In this document: positions 31,191-41,930 of the stretch, piece after piece
How positions within the stretch are numbered: the first letter of the stretch is position 1
How the letters are laid out: the number at the start of each line of letters is the position of its first letter
DNA from: Erwinia billingiae Eb661
GTDB taxonomy: Bacteria > Pseudomonadota > Gammaproteobacteria > Enterobacterales > Enterobacteriaceae
DNA: 64,000 nucleotides
Reading direction: 5' to 3'
Assembly: GCF_000196615.1 (NCBI RefSeq)
Contig: NC_014306.1
Coordinates: 3,472,001-3,536,000, forward strand
Program-made: the position numbers and the translations under genes
The notes under the pieces: generated by a model
The model's input: the letters and a program-made list of their open reading frames with translations, nothing else
Told to the model about the DNA's origin: nothing
Databases searched by the model: none

Positions 31191-32144
31191 ATGAACGCCA
31201 TAATCAAAATCCTTCCGGGCGACCGGATTATTCGCCTGCAGCTGCTGATGATTGTCATTGTGCTGGCGCTGTTCTCGCTGACGCTGGGTGGACGGTTCTT
31301 CAGCGCGGGCAACTTTCAGTCGATTGCCACCCAGCTGCCCGTTTTAGGCTTACTGGCGCTGGGCATGGGGCTGACCATGCTGACCGGCGGCATCAACCTG
31401 TCGATTATCGCCAGCGCCAACGCCTGTTCCCTGCTGATGGGCGCGATCATCGTTGCCCATCCGGGCCAGCCGCTGTTTCTGCTGCTGGCGCTCATCGCCG
31501 GTGCGCTGCTGGCGGTGCTGATCGGCACGCTGAATGGTCTGCTGATCGCGGTGATTGGGGTGTCGCCGATACTCGCCACGCTCGGCACCATGACGCTGAT
31601 CGCCGGGTTGAATATCCTGCTCTCCAACGGCGCGGTGATTTCCGGCTTCCCACCGCTGATTCAGTTCCTCGGCAATGGCGAGGTGTTTGGCGTGCCTTTT
31701 GCCCTGCTGCTGTTCCTGCTGGTGGCCTTTGCGCTATGGGTTCTGCTGGAGCAGACCACGCTGGGCCGCAGCATTTATCTGCTGGGATCTAACGAACAGG
31801 CCACCCGCTTCAGCGGCATCAACACCGCGCGGGTGCAAATCACGGTGTATATCTTCTCTGCCCTGCTGAGCTGGGGCGCGGCGCTGCTGATGATGTCGAT
31901 GTTCAACTCGGCGAAGGCAGGCTACGGCGAGTCCTGGCTGCTGGTGACCATTCTGGCCTCGGTGCTGGGTGGGGTAAATCCCGACGGCGGATTTGGCCGG
32001 GTGATTGGCATGGTGCTGGCGCTGATCGTCTTACAAATGCTGGAAAGCGGGCTCAATCTGCTGGGCGTGAGCAGCTATCTGACGATGGCGCTCTGGGGCG
32101 GTGTGCTTATCCTGTTTATTGCGTTACAGAATCGCAGAACCTGA
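31191..32144 (+). CDS. Sugar ABC transporter permease 2 (RbsC/LsrD family)
   Basis: Second, non-identical permease of the same family, 317 residues from ATG 31191, one base after the preceding stop. Seen: LTGGINLSIIASANACSLLMG and ASVLGGVNPDGGFGRVIGMVLA. Two different permeases indicate a heterodimeric channel, as in LsrCD. Confidence 0.88.
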   Translation: MNAIIKILPGDRIIRLQLLMIVIVLALFSLTLGGRFFSAGNFQSIATQLPVLGLLALGMGLTMLTGGINLSIIASANACSLLMGAIIVAHPGQPLFLLLALIAGALLAVLIGTLNGLLIAVIGVSPILATLGTMTLIAGLNILLSNGAVISGFPPLIQFLGNGEVFGVPFALLLFLLVAFALWVLLEQTTLGRSIYLLGSNEQATRFSGINTARVQITVYIFSALLSWGAALLMMSMFNSAKAGYGESWLLVTILASVLGGVNPDGGFGRVIGMVLALIVLQMLESGLNLLGVSSYLTMALWGGVLILFIALQNRRT

Positions 32145-32159
32145 CGGTCGAGGCTAACA

Positions 32160-33794
32160 ATGACAAGTTATTATCTGGGTGTGGATGTAGGGACCGGCAG
32201 CGCACGTGCGGGAATTTTCGACCTTAAGGGCCGGATGATGGGCCAGGCCAGCCGGGAAATTGCGCTGTATCGCCCGCAGGCCGATTTTGTCGAGCAGTCG
32301 TCAGACAATATCTGGCAGGCGGTGTGCCAGGCGGTGCGCGATGCCGTCAATCAAAGCAACATCAATCCGGTACAGATTAAAGGCATCGGCTTTGATGCCA
32401 CCTGTTCACTGGTGGTGCTGGATAAAGAAGGCAAACCGCTGACGGTCAGTCCGTCGGGCCGCAGCGAGCAGAATATTATCGTGTGGATGGATCACCGCGC
32501 CATTTCGCAGGCCGAGCGCATCAACGCCACCCAGCACCGGGTGCTGGACTATGTTGGTGGGGTGATCTCACCCGAAATGCAGACGCCAAAGCTGCTGTGG
32601 CTGAAACAGCATATGCCCAACAGCTGGCAGAATATCGGCCATTTATTTGACCTGCCCGACTTCCTCACCTGGCGGGCCACCCAGGATGAAACGCGTTCGT
32701 TGTGCTCGCTGGTGTGCAAATGGACTTATATGGGCCATGAGAACCGCTGGGATGAGAGCTATTTCCGCCAGATTGGGCTGGAAGATTTGCTCGAGCATGA
32801 CGCGGCGAAAATTGGCCGCGATGTAAAAACCATGGGTGAACCGTTGGGGCACGGCCTGACGCAGCGAGCCGCCAGCGAAATGGGCCTGCTGCCCGGCACG
32901 GCGGTGAGCGTATCGATCATTGATGCCCATGCGGGCAGCCTCGGCACGCTGGGTGCGGCGGGCGCGTCCGGGGAACATGCTGACTTTGACCGGCGCATCG
33001 CGCTGATAGGCGGCACCTCCACCGGCCATATGGCCATTTCGAAAGAGCCGCGCTTTATTAAAGGCGTCTGGGGCCCCTACTTCTCCGCCATTCTGCCCGA
33101 CTTATGGCTGAACGAAGGCGGCCAGTCGGCCACCGGCGCGCTGATTGACCATATGATCCAGTCTCACCCCTGCTATGCCACGCTGCGCGATCAGGGAAAG
33201 GCTCAGGGCAAAACCATCTATGAAGTCCTTAACGACCTGCTGCGCAAAATGGCCGGCGAGCCCGAAAAGATTGCCTTTCTGACCCGCGATATCCATATGC
33301 TGCCCTATTTTCACGGTAACCGCTCACCGCGCGCGAACCCGAATCTGACCGGCATCCTCACCGGCCTCAAACTCTCGCGCACGCCGGAAGATATGGCGCT
33401 GCACTATCTGGCGACCATTCAGGCGATTGCGCTGGGAGCCCGCCATATCATCGAAACCATGAACCAGACCGGCTACAGCATCGATACCATTATGGCCAGC
33501 GGCGGCGGCACCAAAAATCCGATCTTCGTGCAGGAACATGCTAACGCCACCGGCTGTGCGATGCTGCTACCGGAAGAGAGTGAAGCGATGCTGTTGGGCA
33601 GCGCGATGATGGGCACCGTGGCCGCCGGGGTGTATGAATCCCTGCCGGAAGCGATGAATGCCATGAGCCGCATCGGCAAAACCGTCACGCCGCAAACCAA
33701 TGAGATCAAACATTACTACGATCGCAAATACCAGGTGTTCCGCGAGATGTATCACGACCATATGAAGTATCGCCAGATGATGCAGGAGGCCTGA
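32160..33794 (+). CDS. FGGY-family pentulose kinase (D-ribulokinase-like)
   Basis: Sugar kinase of the FGGY superfamily, 544 residues, about the length of the pentulose-kinase subgroup that includes eukaryotic FGGY and yeast Ydr109c (D-ribulokinases). N-terminal YYLGVDVGTGSARAGIFD phosphate-binding loop, WMDHRA, the catalytic-base region VSIIDAHAGSLGTLG, and IMASGGGTKNPIFVQ in the ATP domain. Expected to phosphorylate the imported pentulose; the exact sugar is inferred. The stop and next start share bases (TGATG). Confidence 0.85.
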   Translation: MTSYYLGVDVGTGSARAGIFDLKGRMMGQASREIALYRPQADFVEQSSDNIWQAVCQAVRDAVNQSNINPVQIKGIGFDATCSLVVLDKEGKPLTVSPSGRSEQNIIVWMDHRAISQAERINATQHRVLDYVGGVISPEMQTPKLLWLKQHMPNSWQNIGHLFDLPDFLTWRATQDETRSLCSLVCKWTYMGHENRWDESYFRQIGLEDLLEHDAAKIGRDVKTMGEPLGHGLTQRAASEMGLLPGTAVSVSIIDAHAGSLGTLGAAGASGEHADFDRRIALIGGTSTGHMAISKEPRFIKGVWGPYFSAILPDLWLNEGGQSATGALIDHMIQSHPCYATLRDQGKAQGKTIYEVLNDLLRKMAGEPEKIAFLTRDIHMLPYFHGNRSPRANPNLTGILTGLKLSRTPEDMALHYLATIQAIALGARHIIETMNQTGYSIDTIMASGGGTKNPIFVQEHANATGCAMLLPEESEAMLLGSAMMGTVAAGVYESLPEAMNAMSRIGKTVTPQTNEIKHYYDRKYQVFREMYHDHMKYRQMMQEA

Positions 33795-34399
33795 TGGAGC
33801 ACATCGACGCCTGGTCACAGGCCACCTGTGGCTGGCAGACCTATCGCGATGCGCTAACCACGCTGGAAAGCCAACTCGACCGTCAGCAGTGGCTGGCGGT
33901 ACTCAACACGCTGGCACGCTGCGAGGGGAAAATTGCGGTCACCGGCATAGGTACTTCGGGCATTGCCGCCAGAAAGATCGCCCATATGCTTTCCTGCGTA
34001 GAGCGCCCCGCCACCTGGCTCAGCGCTGCCGATGCGGCGCACGGTGATATCGGTTTTCTGCGCGCCAGCGACGTGCTGATTATGCTGTCGCGCGGCGGCA
34101 ATTCCGATGAGTTAACCCGCTTATTGCCGACGGTAAAAAGTAAAGGCTGCACGCTGGTAAGCGTCACTGAAAACGCAGGTTCAGCTATTGCGCAGGCGGC
34201 AGACCGACTGTTGCTGATACCTGAAACTCAGGAAATTGATCCGCTAAATATGCTGGCCACCACCTCGATAATCAGCGTGCTGGCGGTGTTTGACGCGATG
34301 ATAGCGGTGTTAATGACGCAAAGTGGCTACAGTCGGGAAACGCTGCTGGCGGTTCATCCTGCGGGAAATGTCGGCAAGGTGCTGCGGGAGCAAGAATAA
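33794..34399 (+). CDS. SIS-domain sugar-phosphate isomerase (KpsF/GutQ-like, no CBS)
   Basis: 201 residues, a single SIS domain: VTGIGTSGIAARKIAHMLSC, HGDIGFLRASDVLIMLSRGGNSDEL and the C-terminal LAVHPAGNVGKVL match arabinose-5-phosphate isomerases of the KpsF/KdsD/GutQ group, but the two CBS domains those carry are absent. With a pentulose kinase next to it, interconversion of a pentose phosphate and a pentulose 5-phosphate is likely. Strong AGGAGG ribosome site inside the kinase tail. Confidence 0.82.
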   Translation: MEHIDAWSQATCGWQTYRDALTTLESQLDRQQWLAVLNTLARCEGKIAVTGIGTSGIAARKIAHMLSCVERPATWLSAADAAHGDIGFLRASDVLIMLSRGGNSDELTRLLPTVKSKGCTLVSVTENAGSAIAQAADRLLLIPETQEIDPLNMLATTSIISVLAVFDAMIAVLMTQSGYSRETLLAVHPAGNVGKVLREQE

Positions 34400-34469
34400 A
34401 ATCGGGGTGAGCCGGAGGGTGCGGTTATGCTAGCCTTCCGGACAGAAATCCCCGCGATGGAGCCATACA

Positions 34470-34841
34470 ATGGACGGAAAAGAGATTCAGCAACTGGCGG
34501 CTGACGTCGCACGTACCCTGCCTTCAGCCGAGCTTTGCTACCCGTTTGGCCCGGAATATGAGGTATTTAAGGTGCGCGGCAAGATGTTTGCCTTACTGGC
34601 ACAGGTTCGCGGCGAGCGGATTGTGAATCTGAAGTGCGATCCCGAAAACGCACTGTTACAACGGGCGATCTACGACAGCATTCATGCGGCTTACCATATG
34701 AATAAACGTCACTGGATCTCGATTTATCCCGGCGAACAAATTAGTGAAGGCCTGGTACGGCAGCTGGTAGAGGAATCTTACGATTTGGTGGTTGCCGGCT
34801 TGCCGAAGCGATTGAGGCCGATGGAACAAAGAGAACGCTGA
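34470..34841 (+). CDS. MmcQ/YjbR family DNA-binding-like protein
   Basis: Small cytoplasmic protein of 123 residues with the MmcQ/YjbR fold (ELCYPFGPEYEVFKVRGKMFALL, VNLKCDPENA, HWISIYPG). Family members have a double-wing DNA-binding-like shape; function unknown. Separated from the isomerase by 70 bp and convergent with fabB. Confidence 0.85.
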   Translation: MDGKEIQQLAADVARTLPSAELCYPFGPEYEVFKVRGKMFALLAQVRGERIVNLKCDPENALLQRAIYDSIHAAYHMNKRHWISIYPGEQISEGLVRQLVEESYDLVVAGLPKRLRPMEQRER

Positions 34842-34850
34842 AGGGAAAGA

Positions 34851-34874
34851 CAGGGGGCGACATTTCGCCCCCTG
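34851..34874 (-). terminator. Terminator hairpin between mmcQ-like gene and fabB
   Basis: CAGGGGGCG and CGCCCCCTG form a perfect 9-bp stem with a 6-base loop; on the minus strand it is followed by TCTTTCCC. It lies five bases past the fabB stop and probably ends fabB. Confidence 0.75.
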
Positions 34875-34878
34875 AAAC

Positions 34879-36102
34879 TTAGTCGAGCTTACGCATCACC
34901 AGGGTGGCGTTAGTCCCGCCGAAGCCAAAGCTGTTAGACATAACGGTCTTCAGCTTCTGCTCGGTTGGCTTGGTCACGATGTTCAGACCTTTCGCCGCGG
35001 GGTCCAGCTCATCAATGTTGATGCTTGGCGCGATAAAGCCATGTTCCAGCATCAGCAGAGAGTAAATGGCTTCCTGCACGCCGGCGGCACCCAGAGAGTG
35101 ACCGGTCATTGCTTTGGTCGCGGACATGGCAGGCATGTTCTCGCTAAACACTTCACAGATTGCGCCCAGTTCCTTTACATCGCCCACTGGCGTAGAGGTA
35201 CCGTGGGTGTTCAGGTAGTCGATTGGGGTATCCACATCGGCCATTGCCAGACGCATACAGCGCATTGCGCCTTCGCCTGATGGGGCAACCATGTCAGCAC
35301 CGTCAGAAGTCGCGCCGTAGCCAACCACTTCTGCATAGATGTGAGCACCGCGAGCCAGCGCGTGTTCCAGTTCTTCAACCACCACCATACCGCCGCCGCC
35401 AGCGATAACGAAGCCGTCACGGCTGGTATCGTAAGTACGGGAGGCTTTTTCTGGGGTTTCGTTGTACTTGGTGGACAGTGCGCCCATCGCGTCGAACTCA
35501 CAGGACATTTCCCAGCACAGCTCTTCGCCGCCGCCAGCAAAGACCACATCCTGTTTGCCCAGCTGGATCTGCTCAACCGCGTTACCGATACAGTGAGCGG
35601 AAGTGGCACAAGCGGAGCTGATGGAGTAGTTCACACCGTGAATTTTGAACGGTGTTGCCAGGCAGGCAGAAACGCCGGACGCCATGGCTTTGGTCACCAT
35701 ATAAGGACCCACGCCACGCAGGCCTTTCGCACGCATACCATCAACGCTGGCAGCCTGGTTGTAAGGGGAACCGCCACCGGAACCGGCAACCAGACCCACA
35801 CGTGGGTTGTTCTGGTACTGCTCGGCGGTCAGGCCGGAATCTTTCACCGCTTCCAGCATGGAGATGTAAGCATAAATGGACGCATCGCTCATGAAACGCA
35901 ATACTTTGCGATCGATGAGAGCTGAGATTTCGTCTTTAGACAGTTTGACGTTACCCCAGACGTGACTACGCATGCCGGAATCTTTCAGCTCCTGGGAGAA
36001 GGTGATGCCTGAGCGACCCTCACGCAGAGATGCCAAAACTTCCTCTTGGTTATTACCAATGCTGGAAACGATACCCAAGCCAGTAATCACTGCACGTTTC
36101 AT
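34879..36102 (-). CDS. fabB: 3-oxoacyl-ACP synthase I FabB
   Basis: Condensing enzyme essential for unsaturated fatty acid elongation. Catalytic Cys in [12 protein letters not shown], the two histidines in [11 protein letters not shown] and [13 protein letters not shown], and the C-terminal [17 protein letters not shown]. 407 residues. A FabR-type operator lies about 50 bp upstream. Confidence 0.97.
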   Translation of the reverse strand: MKRAVITGLGIVSSIGNNQEEVLASLREGRSGITFSQELKDSGMRSHVWGNVKLSKDEISALIDRKVLRFMSDASIYAYISMLEAVKDSGLTAEQYQNNPRVGLVAGSGGGSPYNQAASVDGMRAKGLRGVGPYMVTKAMASGVSACLATPFKIHGVNYSISSACATSAHCIGNAVEQIQLGKQDVVFAGGGEELCWEMSCEFDAMGALSTKYNETPEKASRTYDTSRDGFVIAGGGGMVVVEELEHALARGAHIYAEVVGYGATSDGADMVAPSGEGAMRCMRLAMADVDTPIDYLNTHGTSTPVGDVKELGAICEVFSENMPAMSATKAMTGHSLGAAGVQEAIYSLLMLEHGFIAPSINIDELDPAAKGLNIVTKPTEQKLKTVMSNSFGFGGTNATLVMRKLD

Positions 36103-36147
36103 TCAATACCTCATTCACTACTTATATTAGGATTCGACAGGCACTTT

Positions 36148-36165
36148 AGCTTACAGTTGTACGCC
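36148..36165. promoter_or_regulatory. FabR operator upstream of fabB
   Basis: AGCTTACAGTTGTACGCC fits the FabR palindrome AGCGTACA-NN-TGTACGCT at 16 of its fixed positions. FabR represses fabB (and fabA) in response to unsaturated acyl chains in E. coli. Confidence 0.75.
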
Positions 36166-36259
36166 GAACAAGTCCGATCAGCGCTTAACTTTTGTAAATT
36201 TGCGTGGGCCAGCTCACACCGTTACAATCGCGGCACCGCCTGATAACCGAGCTTCCCCC

Positions 36260-38269
36260 TTGAAAACGACCCCGATCGAGTATGCCGAATTAAGCTGGAA
36301 TGAACAGGGTACACCTGTATCCCGAGCGTTTGGCGACGTCTACTTCTCCAATGAAAATGGTCTGGAAGAGACCCGCCATGTGTTCCTCGGTGGCAACCAA
36401 ATACCCGATCGATTTGCTCAACATTCGCGCGATTTATTTATCGTTGCTGAGACAGGTTTTGGGACTGGTCTGAACTTTTTGACCCTTTGGCAGGCGTTCG
36501 ATCGCTTCCGGGAAACGCATCCCGAGGCTAAATTACAGCGTTTACACTTCATCAGCAGTGAGAAATATCCTTTAAACGTGACAGATCTCGCCAGCTCGCT
36601 GGCCGTCTGGCCTGAACTGGCCGACTACGCGGCGGAACTTTGCCAACAGTGGCCGCAAGCGTTGCCGGGCTGTCACCGTTTGCTGTTGGACGGCGGTCGC
36701 ATCACGCTGGATCTGTGGTTTGGCGATATTAACCAGCTGATCCACACTTTTGATGACAGCCTGCAGCATCAGGTCGATGCCTGGTTCCTGGATGGCTTTG
36801 CGCCGTCTAAAAATCCCGATATGTGGACGCCAGAACTGTTTGCCTGCATGGCGAAACTGGCCCGCCATGGCGGCACCTTTGCCACCTTTACCGCCGCGGG
36901 CTTTGTTCGTCGCGGTCTGAGAGATGCGGGATTTAACGTTATTCGCAGCAAAGGCTTTGGCCCGAAACGCGAAATGCTTTGCGGTTCAATGGACGCGTTA
37001 ACGTCCCCTCAGGCAAACATGCCGTGGTACGCGCGTCCGGCTGCTGAAGGCGATGATATCGCCATTATTGGCGGCGGCATTGCCAGCGCGCTGCTGGCGC
37101 TGGCGCTGTTACGTCGCGGCAAAAAGGTCACCCTATACTGCGCGGATGCCCGGGCCGCCGAAGGCGCGTCCGGGAATCGTCAGGGCGCGCTCTATCCCCT
37201 GCTCAATCAGCACGATCAGGCATTAGCCACCTTCTTCCCACTGGCGTTCACCTTTGCCCGCCGGCTTTACGACAGCCTGCCGGTGGCCTTTGATCACGAC
37301 TGGTGCGGCGTCACGCAGCTGGGTTGGGATGAAAAAAGCCGCGAGAAGATCGCCAAACTGCTGAGCATGGGCTTGCCTGAAGAAATCGCCCGCGAAGTAT
37401 CGCAGGCTGAAGCGGAAGCCTTGTGTGGCGTGGAAACAGGCTGCGGCGGAATAAGCTACCCGCTGGGCGGCTGGCTCTCTCCGGGGCAACTGACCCCGGC
37501 GCTGTTTGAACTGGCTATGCAGCAAGGATTGCAGATCCACTGGCAGCATACGCTAACGGAAATGCGGTCCGAGGCGGATGGCTGGCAGTTACAGTTCCAT
37601 GACCAGCCTGCTAAGCCACACCGCAACGTGGTGCTGGCCACCGGCCACACCCTGGCGTCCTTTGCCCAGAGCGAAATGCTGCCCGCTTACGCCGTTAGCG
37701 GCCAGGTCAGCCATATTCCCACCACGCCTGGGTTAAGCCCGCTAAAGCAGGTGCTGTGTTATGACGGTTACCTGACGCCGGCAAACCCGCACAATCAGCA
37801 TCACTGTATTGGTGCCAGCTATCATCGCGCGGACACCTCAACCGACTACCGTGAAGAGGACCAGCAGGAAAACCGCGAAAGGCTGATCCGCTGCCTGCCA
37901 CAGGCAGACTGGCCGAAAGAAGTCGACGTCAGCGCCGGTGAATCCCGCAGTGGCGTGCGGTGCGCCTCTCGCGACCATTTGCCGATGTTTGGTCCCCTGC
38001 CCGATTATCAGCAAACGCTGGAACAGTATGCCGATCTGTCACAGCATAAAGAGACCGCACAGGCAGCGCCGGTGCATAAAGGCTTGTTTGTGTTGGGTGC
38101 GTTAGGTTCACGCGGGTTGTGCAGCGGTCCGTTGGGCGCAGAAGTGCTGGCGGCAGAACTCTGTGGCGAGCCGATCCCGCTGGATGCCGACACGCTGGCA
38201 GCGATGCATCCGAATCGTTACTGGGTAAGGAAATTACTGAAAGGGAAAGCGATTAAAACGGCGTTCTGA
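36260..38269 (+). CDS. mnmC: tRNA 5-methylaminomethyl-2-thiouridine biosynthesis bifunctional protein MnmC
   Basis: Completes mnm5s2U34 in tRNA. The methyltransferase domain is N-terminal ([19 protein letters not shown]); the FAD-dependent demodification domain starts near residue 267 ([22 protein letters not shown]). The start is taken as TTG 36260: from there it lines up with E. coli MnmC without gaps (GTPVSR-F-DVYFSN-NGLEETR) and gives 669 residues. The ribosome site is weak. Divergent from fabB. Confidence 0.93.
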   Translation: MKTTPIEYAELSWNEQGTPVSRAFGDVYFSNENGLEETRHVFLGGNQIPDRFAQHSRDLFIVAETGFGTGLNFLTLWQAFDRFRETHPEAKLQRLHFISSEKYPLNVTDLASSLAVWPELADYAAELCQQWPQALPGCHRLLLDGGRITLDLWFGDINQLIHTFDDSLQHQVDAWFLDGFAPSKNPDMWTPELFACMAKLARHGGTFATFTAAGFVRRGLRDAGFNVIRSKGFGPKREMLCGSMDALTSPQANMPWYARPAAEGDDIAIIGGGIASALLALALLRRGKKVTLYCADARAAEGASGNRQGALYPLLNQHDQALATFFPLAFTFARRLYDSLPVAFDHDWCGVTQLGWDEKSREKIAKLLSMGLPEEIAREVSQAEAEALCGVETGCGGISYPLGGWLSPGQLTPALFELAMQQGLQIHWQHTLTEMRSEADGWQLQFHDQPAKPHRNVVLATGHTLASFAQSEMLPAYAVSGQVSHIPTTPGLSPLKQVLCYDGYLTPANPHNQHHCIGASYHRADTSTDYREEDQQENRERLIRCLPQADWPKEVDVSAGESRSGVRCASRDHLPMFGPLPDYQQTLEQYADLSQHKETAQAAPVHKGLFVLGALGSRGLCSGPLGAEVLAAELCGEPIPLDADTLAAMHPNRYWVRKLLKGKAIKTAF

Positions 38270-38284
38270 CAGGAGAATTAAGCC

Positions 38285-38310
38285 AGGCGGCACGGTGGCC
38301 GCCTAGTTTT
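38285..38310 (+). terminator. Rho-independent terminator of mnmC
   Basis: AGGCGGC and GCCGCCT pair over ACGGTG, followed by AGTTTT. Its T-run touches the yfcL stop codon on the other strand. Confidence 0.75.
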
Positions 38311-38591
38311 CAGGAAGGTTTGCGCGCTTGCAGGAACAGGTTGTCCCACATGCCAATCACCAGCGCCTGATCGCGCGGAGAAAGTTCACCGGCCTGGATG
38401 GCGTTCTGCAGACTTCTCTGCACCTGAATCTGTAATGCTTCAGGGGTATGCTCGCCGGAGAGTTCAATCTCAGCCACGGCCAGCGTCAGATGCCCACGCA
38501 GATAACCACTGGCAAACAGCTCGTCGTCACTGGCGCTTTCCACCATGTCGTCGATCAGGGCCAGAATACGCGCCTCAAATTCATCGATCAT
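38310..38591 (-). CDS. yfcL: YfcL family protein
   Basis: Small acidic cytoplasmic protein of 93 residues ([40 protein letters not shown] split by family-conserved spacing) of unknown function. Always next to epmC and mnmC in enterobacteria, as here. Confidence 0.88.
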   Translation of the reverse strand: MIDEFEARILALIDDMVESASDDELFASGYLRGHLTLAVAEIELSGEHTPEALQIQVQRSLQNAIQAGELSPRDQALVIGMWDNLFLQARKPS

Positions 38592-38621
38592 AAAATTCCT
38601 TATTCGTTCCTGTCCCCACGA

Positions 38622-39167
38622 TCACAGGTCTTCTGGCCAGGGAAACTGTGCCGCCGTCAGCGGGGGCGTTGAGTAATACGAGCAGAGTTCAGCAATCAAT
38701 CGGGCTGGACGAGCAGGAAGGCCCTGTTCCAGATGCGTCATGACCTGAGCATGGACTTTGCGCTGAAACGCGATGCGATCCGGCTCACAATCTCCGTTGA
38801 GATTGTCACAACTTACATTGAAGGGAAACCCTGCCGCAACACAAAACATCCACTCCAGCGATTGCGGTTTCACTTCTACCGTTTCGAATTGGTTCTGCGT
38901 CATGGCATCACGGCCATCCGGGCAATACCAGTAGCCAAAATCAACCTGCTTGCGGCGTTCAGCACCGGCAATGCACCAGTGCGAGATTTCATGCAGCGCG
39001 CTGGCGTAATAGCCGTGAGCAAACACCACGCGGTGATAATTCACGTCGTCATCAGCAGGAAGATAGATCGGTTCGTCATCGCCTTTAATCAGGCGTGTCT
39101 GAAAATCGGCAAAAAAGCAGCGGTCAAAAATTTCAATCAGCTGCGTGTAGTGGTGGCTATCGTTCAT
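38622..39167 (-). CDS. epmC: Elongation factor P hydroxylase EpmC (YfcM)
   Basis: Hydroxylates the beta-lysylated lysine of elongation factor P. 181 residues from ATG 39167, which has an AAGAAAG ribosome site. Metal-binding region ASALHEISHWCIAGAERR with the conserved His-Glu-His, and the preceding VVFAHGYYASA. A longer frame extends upstream into yfcA but has no family support. Confidence 0.93.
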   Translation of the reverse strand: MNDSHHYTQLIEIFDRCFFADFQTRLIKGDDEPIYLPADDDVNYHRVVFAHGYYASALHEISHWCIAGAERRKQVDFGYWYCPDGRDAMTQNQFETVEVKPQSLEWMFCVAAGFPFNVSCDNLNGDCEPDRIAFQRKVHAQVMTHLEQGLPARPARLIAELCSYYSTPPLTAAQFPWPEDL

Positions 39168-39178
39168 TCTTTCTTTTC

Positions 39179-39982
39179 TCAACCCAACAGATGGTGACAC
39201 CAGGCCGCAATCGCCGCGCCATGACTGTCGTAAAGCAGTTTTGCACTCATCACAGCAGACACGATCACCACCATCGGGCGGATCAACGTTTGCCCACGGC
39301 TTAACACCATGCGTGCACCTAACCGGGCACCACAGATGGCGCCCACCAGCATCACCAGTCCGGTTCCCCACACCACTTTGCCGCCAAACATAAAGAACAG
39401 CAGGCCACCAAAATTGGAGGTGAAGTTCAGCACTTTGGCATGGGCCGTGGATTTTGCGAGGTTATAGCCGCACAGGGTGACGAAAGCCAGCGCGTAAAAA
39501 GAGCCCGCGCCGGGACCAAAAAAGCCGTCATAAAAGCCGACGCAACCACCGGCCACCAGCGCAAATGGCAAGCCGTGGAGGCGACGCTGGCGATCCTCTT
39601 CGCCAATTTTCGGCAGCAGCAGGAAGTACAGCCCGATAGCGATCAGCAGGATCGGCAGAACCTGCCGCAGCAATTCGGCCTGCAAATGCTGGATCAGAAT
39701 GGCGCCGGTCACTGCACCCAGAAACGTCATGCCGATATTCAGCCGCTGCTCGCGCAGATTGACCGCGCCACGACGGACAAAATAGAGGCTCGCCGAGAAC
39801 GAGCCGCCGACTGACTGCAATTTATTGGTGGCAATCGCCTGCGCGGGAGAGAGGCCCACGGACATCAGCGCCGGCACGGTTAACAGCCCGCCGCCACCGG
39901 CAATCGAATCGATAAACCCGGCCAGCATGGCGACAAAGAACAGCAGCCCAACAAACAGTGGGCTGACGACGAACCAATCCAT
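39179..39982 (-). CDS. yfcA: TSUP (TauE/SafE) family transporter YfcA
   Basis: Eight-helix inner-membrane protein of 267 residues with the repeat signatures AGFIDSIAGGGGLLTVPAL and GFYDGFFGPGAGSFYALAFV. The family moves small sulfur- or carbon-containing anions; the YfcA substrate is not known. Between mepA and epmC, 11 bp from the latter. Confidence 0.93.
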   Translation of the reverse strand: MDWFVVSPLFVGLLFFVAMLAGFIDSIAGGGGLLTVPALMSVGLSPAQAIATNKLQSVGGSFSASLYFVRRGAVNLREQRLNIGMTFLGAVTGAILIQHLQAELLRQVLPILLIAIGLYFLLLPKIGEEDRQRRLHGLPFALVAGGCVGFYDGFFGPGAGSFYALAFVTLCGYNLAKSTAHAKVLNFTSNFGGLLFFMFGGKVVWGTGLVMLVGAICGARLGARMVLSRGQTLIRPMVVIVSAVMSAKLLYDSHGAAIAAWCHHLLG

Positions 39983-39991
39983 CTTCGATCC

Positions 39992-40816
39992 CTAAAGCAA
40001 ATGTTTATCCAGTAACGCCTGACAGGATGGCGGTAACGGCGGCGGCTCGCGCTTCACTGGCGCACCACTGCCCGGTTTGGCAGGCAGGAACCAGCTTTGC
40101 AGCTCGGCACCACAGCCATCACCGGCCGGCGGCGCGGGCTGATCCTGACACTGTAAGCTGCCCGCTGGGCAACGCAAACGCACATGCATATGCGCGCGGT
40201 GACCGAACCATGGACGCACTTTGCGTAACCAGTCCCGATCGGCACCAGCATCGGCACACAGCTGCTTTTTAATCGCCGGATTGACGAAGATGCGCGTCAC
40301 ATCGTCATCTTTCGCCGCCAGTTTAATCAGGCTGTCGATTTCCGGCTGCCAGTGGCGCGCGACCACGTTTTTACCGTCCGCCGCCACCAAATCCAGTGGC
40401 TGAGGCTTTAACAGCATCGCTGAGGACCAGCGCGATTTAGGCAGCTGTAGCCAGATATCCACATCCAGTCCCGACTGATGGCTGGCGTGACCGCTGCTGA
40501 AGCGCCCACCGGCAGCCATGCCCATATCGCCAATCAACACTTCGCCGAGCTGCAGGTTATGCACCTGCGTACTCAGACGCTGAATAAACATGATCAGGTC
40601 CGGATGGCCGAAGTAGCGACGCTGATCCTGACGCATCACCTGATAGTCAGGCGCATCCAGCGGCAGTTGTTCTGCGCCAACGATACAGCCGTTAGCAAAC
40701 TGGCCAATCGACTGCGGCGTGCCGCTAATCGGTTGGCGGATCGATTGCCAGGGCGTTGCCGCCAGCGAGGAAGCACTTATCAGCAGCGCACCAAGCGCCA
40801 TCAGCGTCTTTTTCAT
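39992..40816 (-). CDS. mepA: Penicillin-insensitive murein endopeptidase MepA
   Basis: Periplasmic zinc endopeptidase cleaving D-alanyl-meso-DAP cross-links. Signal peptide of about 19 residues ([14 protein letters not shown]) from ATG 40816; upstream in-frame codons are not used by the family. Zinc ligands and catalytic region in [13 protein letters not shown] and [10 protein letters not shown]. 274 residues. Confidence 0.95.
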   Translation of the reverse strand: MKKTLMALGALLISASSLAATPWQSIRQPISGTPQSIGQFANGCIVGAEQLPLDAPDYQVMRQDQRRYFGHPDLIMFIQRLSTQVHNLQLGEVLIGDMGMAAGGRFSSGHASHQSGLDVDIWLQLPKSRWSSAMLLKPQPLDLVAADGKNVVARHWQPEIDSLIKLAAKDDDVTRIFVNPAIKKQLCADAGADRDWLRKVRPWFGHRAHMHVRLRCPAGSLQCQDQPAPPAGDGCGAELQSWFLPAKPGSGAPVKREPPPLPPSCQALLDKHLL

Positions 40817-40820
40817 TCGG

Positions 40821-41906
40821 TTACCAGCGAGGAATGTCCGTGTGCACATCAGCGTTCTGAGCGCGCTGACGCAGTAAGTGATCCATCAGCACGATCGCCA
40901 TCATCGCTTCCGCGATCGGCACCGCGCGGATCCCCACGCAGGGATCGTGGCGGCCTTTGGTGATCATCTCGACTTCTTCACCAAAGCGGTTGATGGTTTT
41001 GCCCGGCACGGTAATGCTCGAGGTTGGCTTCATGGCGATATTCGCCAGAATCGGCTGACCGCTGCTGATGCCGCCCAAAATGCCGCCGGCGTGGTTGCTC
41101 TGGAAGCCATCCGCACGAATTTCGTCACGGTGCTGGCTGCCGCGCTGGTTGACCACCGCAAAGCCGTCACCAATCTCAACGCCTTTCACCGCATTGATGC
41201 TCATCAACGCATGCGCCAGGTCCGCATCCAGACGATCGAAAACCGGTTCGCCAAGGCCAACCGGGACGTTTTCGGCCATCACCGACACTTTCGCACCAAT
41301 CGAGTCACCCGCTTTCTTCAGCCCGCGCATCAGTTCGTCCAGCGCCTCCAGCTTCGAGGGATCCGGGCAGAAGAACGGGTTCTGTTCAACCTGATCCCAG
41401 TCCTTCAGCTCACAGGCCACATCGCCAATCTGCGCCAGGAAACCGCGGACTTTGATGCCGTGCTTCAGTGCCAGATACTTTTTGGCAATGGCGCCAGCGG
41501 CAACGCGCATCGCGGTTTCACGGGCCGACGAACGGCCACCGCCACGGTAGTCGCGCAGGCCATATTTCTGCTCGTAGGTGTAGTCAGCATGGCCGGGACG
41601 GAACACGTCTTTGATCTCACTGTAATCCTGAGAACGCTGGTCGGTGTTCTCAATCAACAGCCCGATGCTGGTGCCGGTGGTCACACCTTCAAACACGCCG
41701 GAGAGGATTTTGACCTGATCCGGTTCGCGACGTTGGGTGGTGTAACGTGACGTACCAGGACGACGGCGATCCAGATCGTGCTGCAGATCGGCTTCGGTCA
41801 GCGGAATGCCGGGCGGCACGCCGTCTACAATACAGCCCAGCGCCAGTCCATGAGACTCACCGAAGGTGGTGACGCGAAACAGTTGCCCAATAGTGTTACC
41901 AGCCAT
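40821..41906 (-). CDS. aroC: Chorismate synthase AroC
   Basis: Last step of the shikimate pathway, EPSP to chorismate, needing reduced FMN. Signatures [38 protein letters not shown] and [19 protein letters not shown]. 361 residues. Downstream of prmB by 24 bp and 4 bp before mepA, as one likely transcript. Confidence 0.97.
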   Translation of the reverse strand: MAGNTIGQLFRVTTFGESHGLALGCIVDGVPPGIPLTEADLQHDLDRRRPGTSRYTTQRREPDQVKILSGVFEGVTTGTSIGLLIENTDQRSQDYSEIKDVFRPGHADYTYEQKYGLRDYRGGGRSSARETAMRVAAGAIAKKYLALKHGIKVRGFLAQIGDVACELKDWDQVEQNPFFCPDPSKLEALDELMRGLKKAGDSIGAKVSVMAENVPVGLGEPVFDRLDADLAHALMSINAVKGVEIGDGFAVVNQRGSQHRDEIRADGFQSNHAGGILGGISSGQPILANIAMKPTSSITVPGKTINRFGEEVEMITKGRHDPCVGIRAVPIAEAMMAIVLMDHLLRQRAQNADVHTDIPRW

Positions 41907-41930
41907 GATGACCTCTTTTATTGTTCTTTA

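Noticed and set aside
36200..36259. Longer N-terminus for MnmC from TTG 36200
   Set aside because: The extra 20 residues have no counterpart in the family and would lie in the divergent fabB promoter region.
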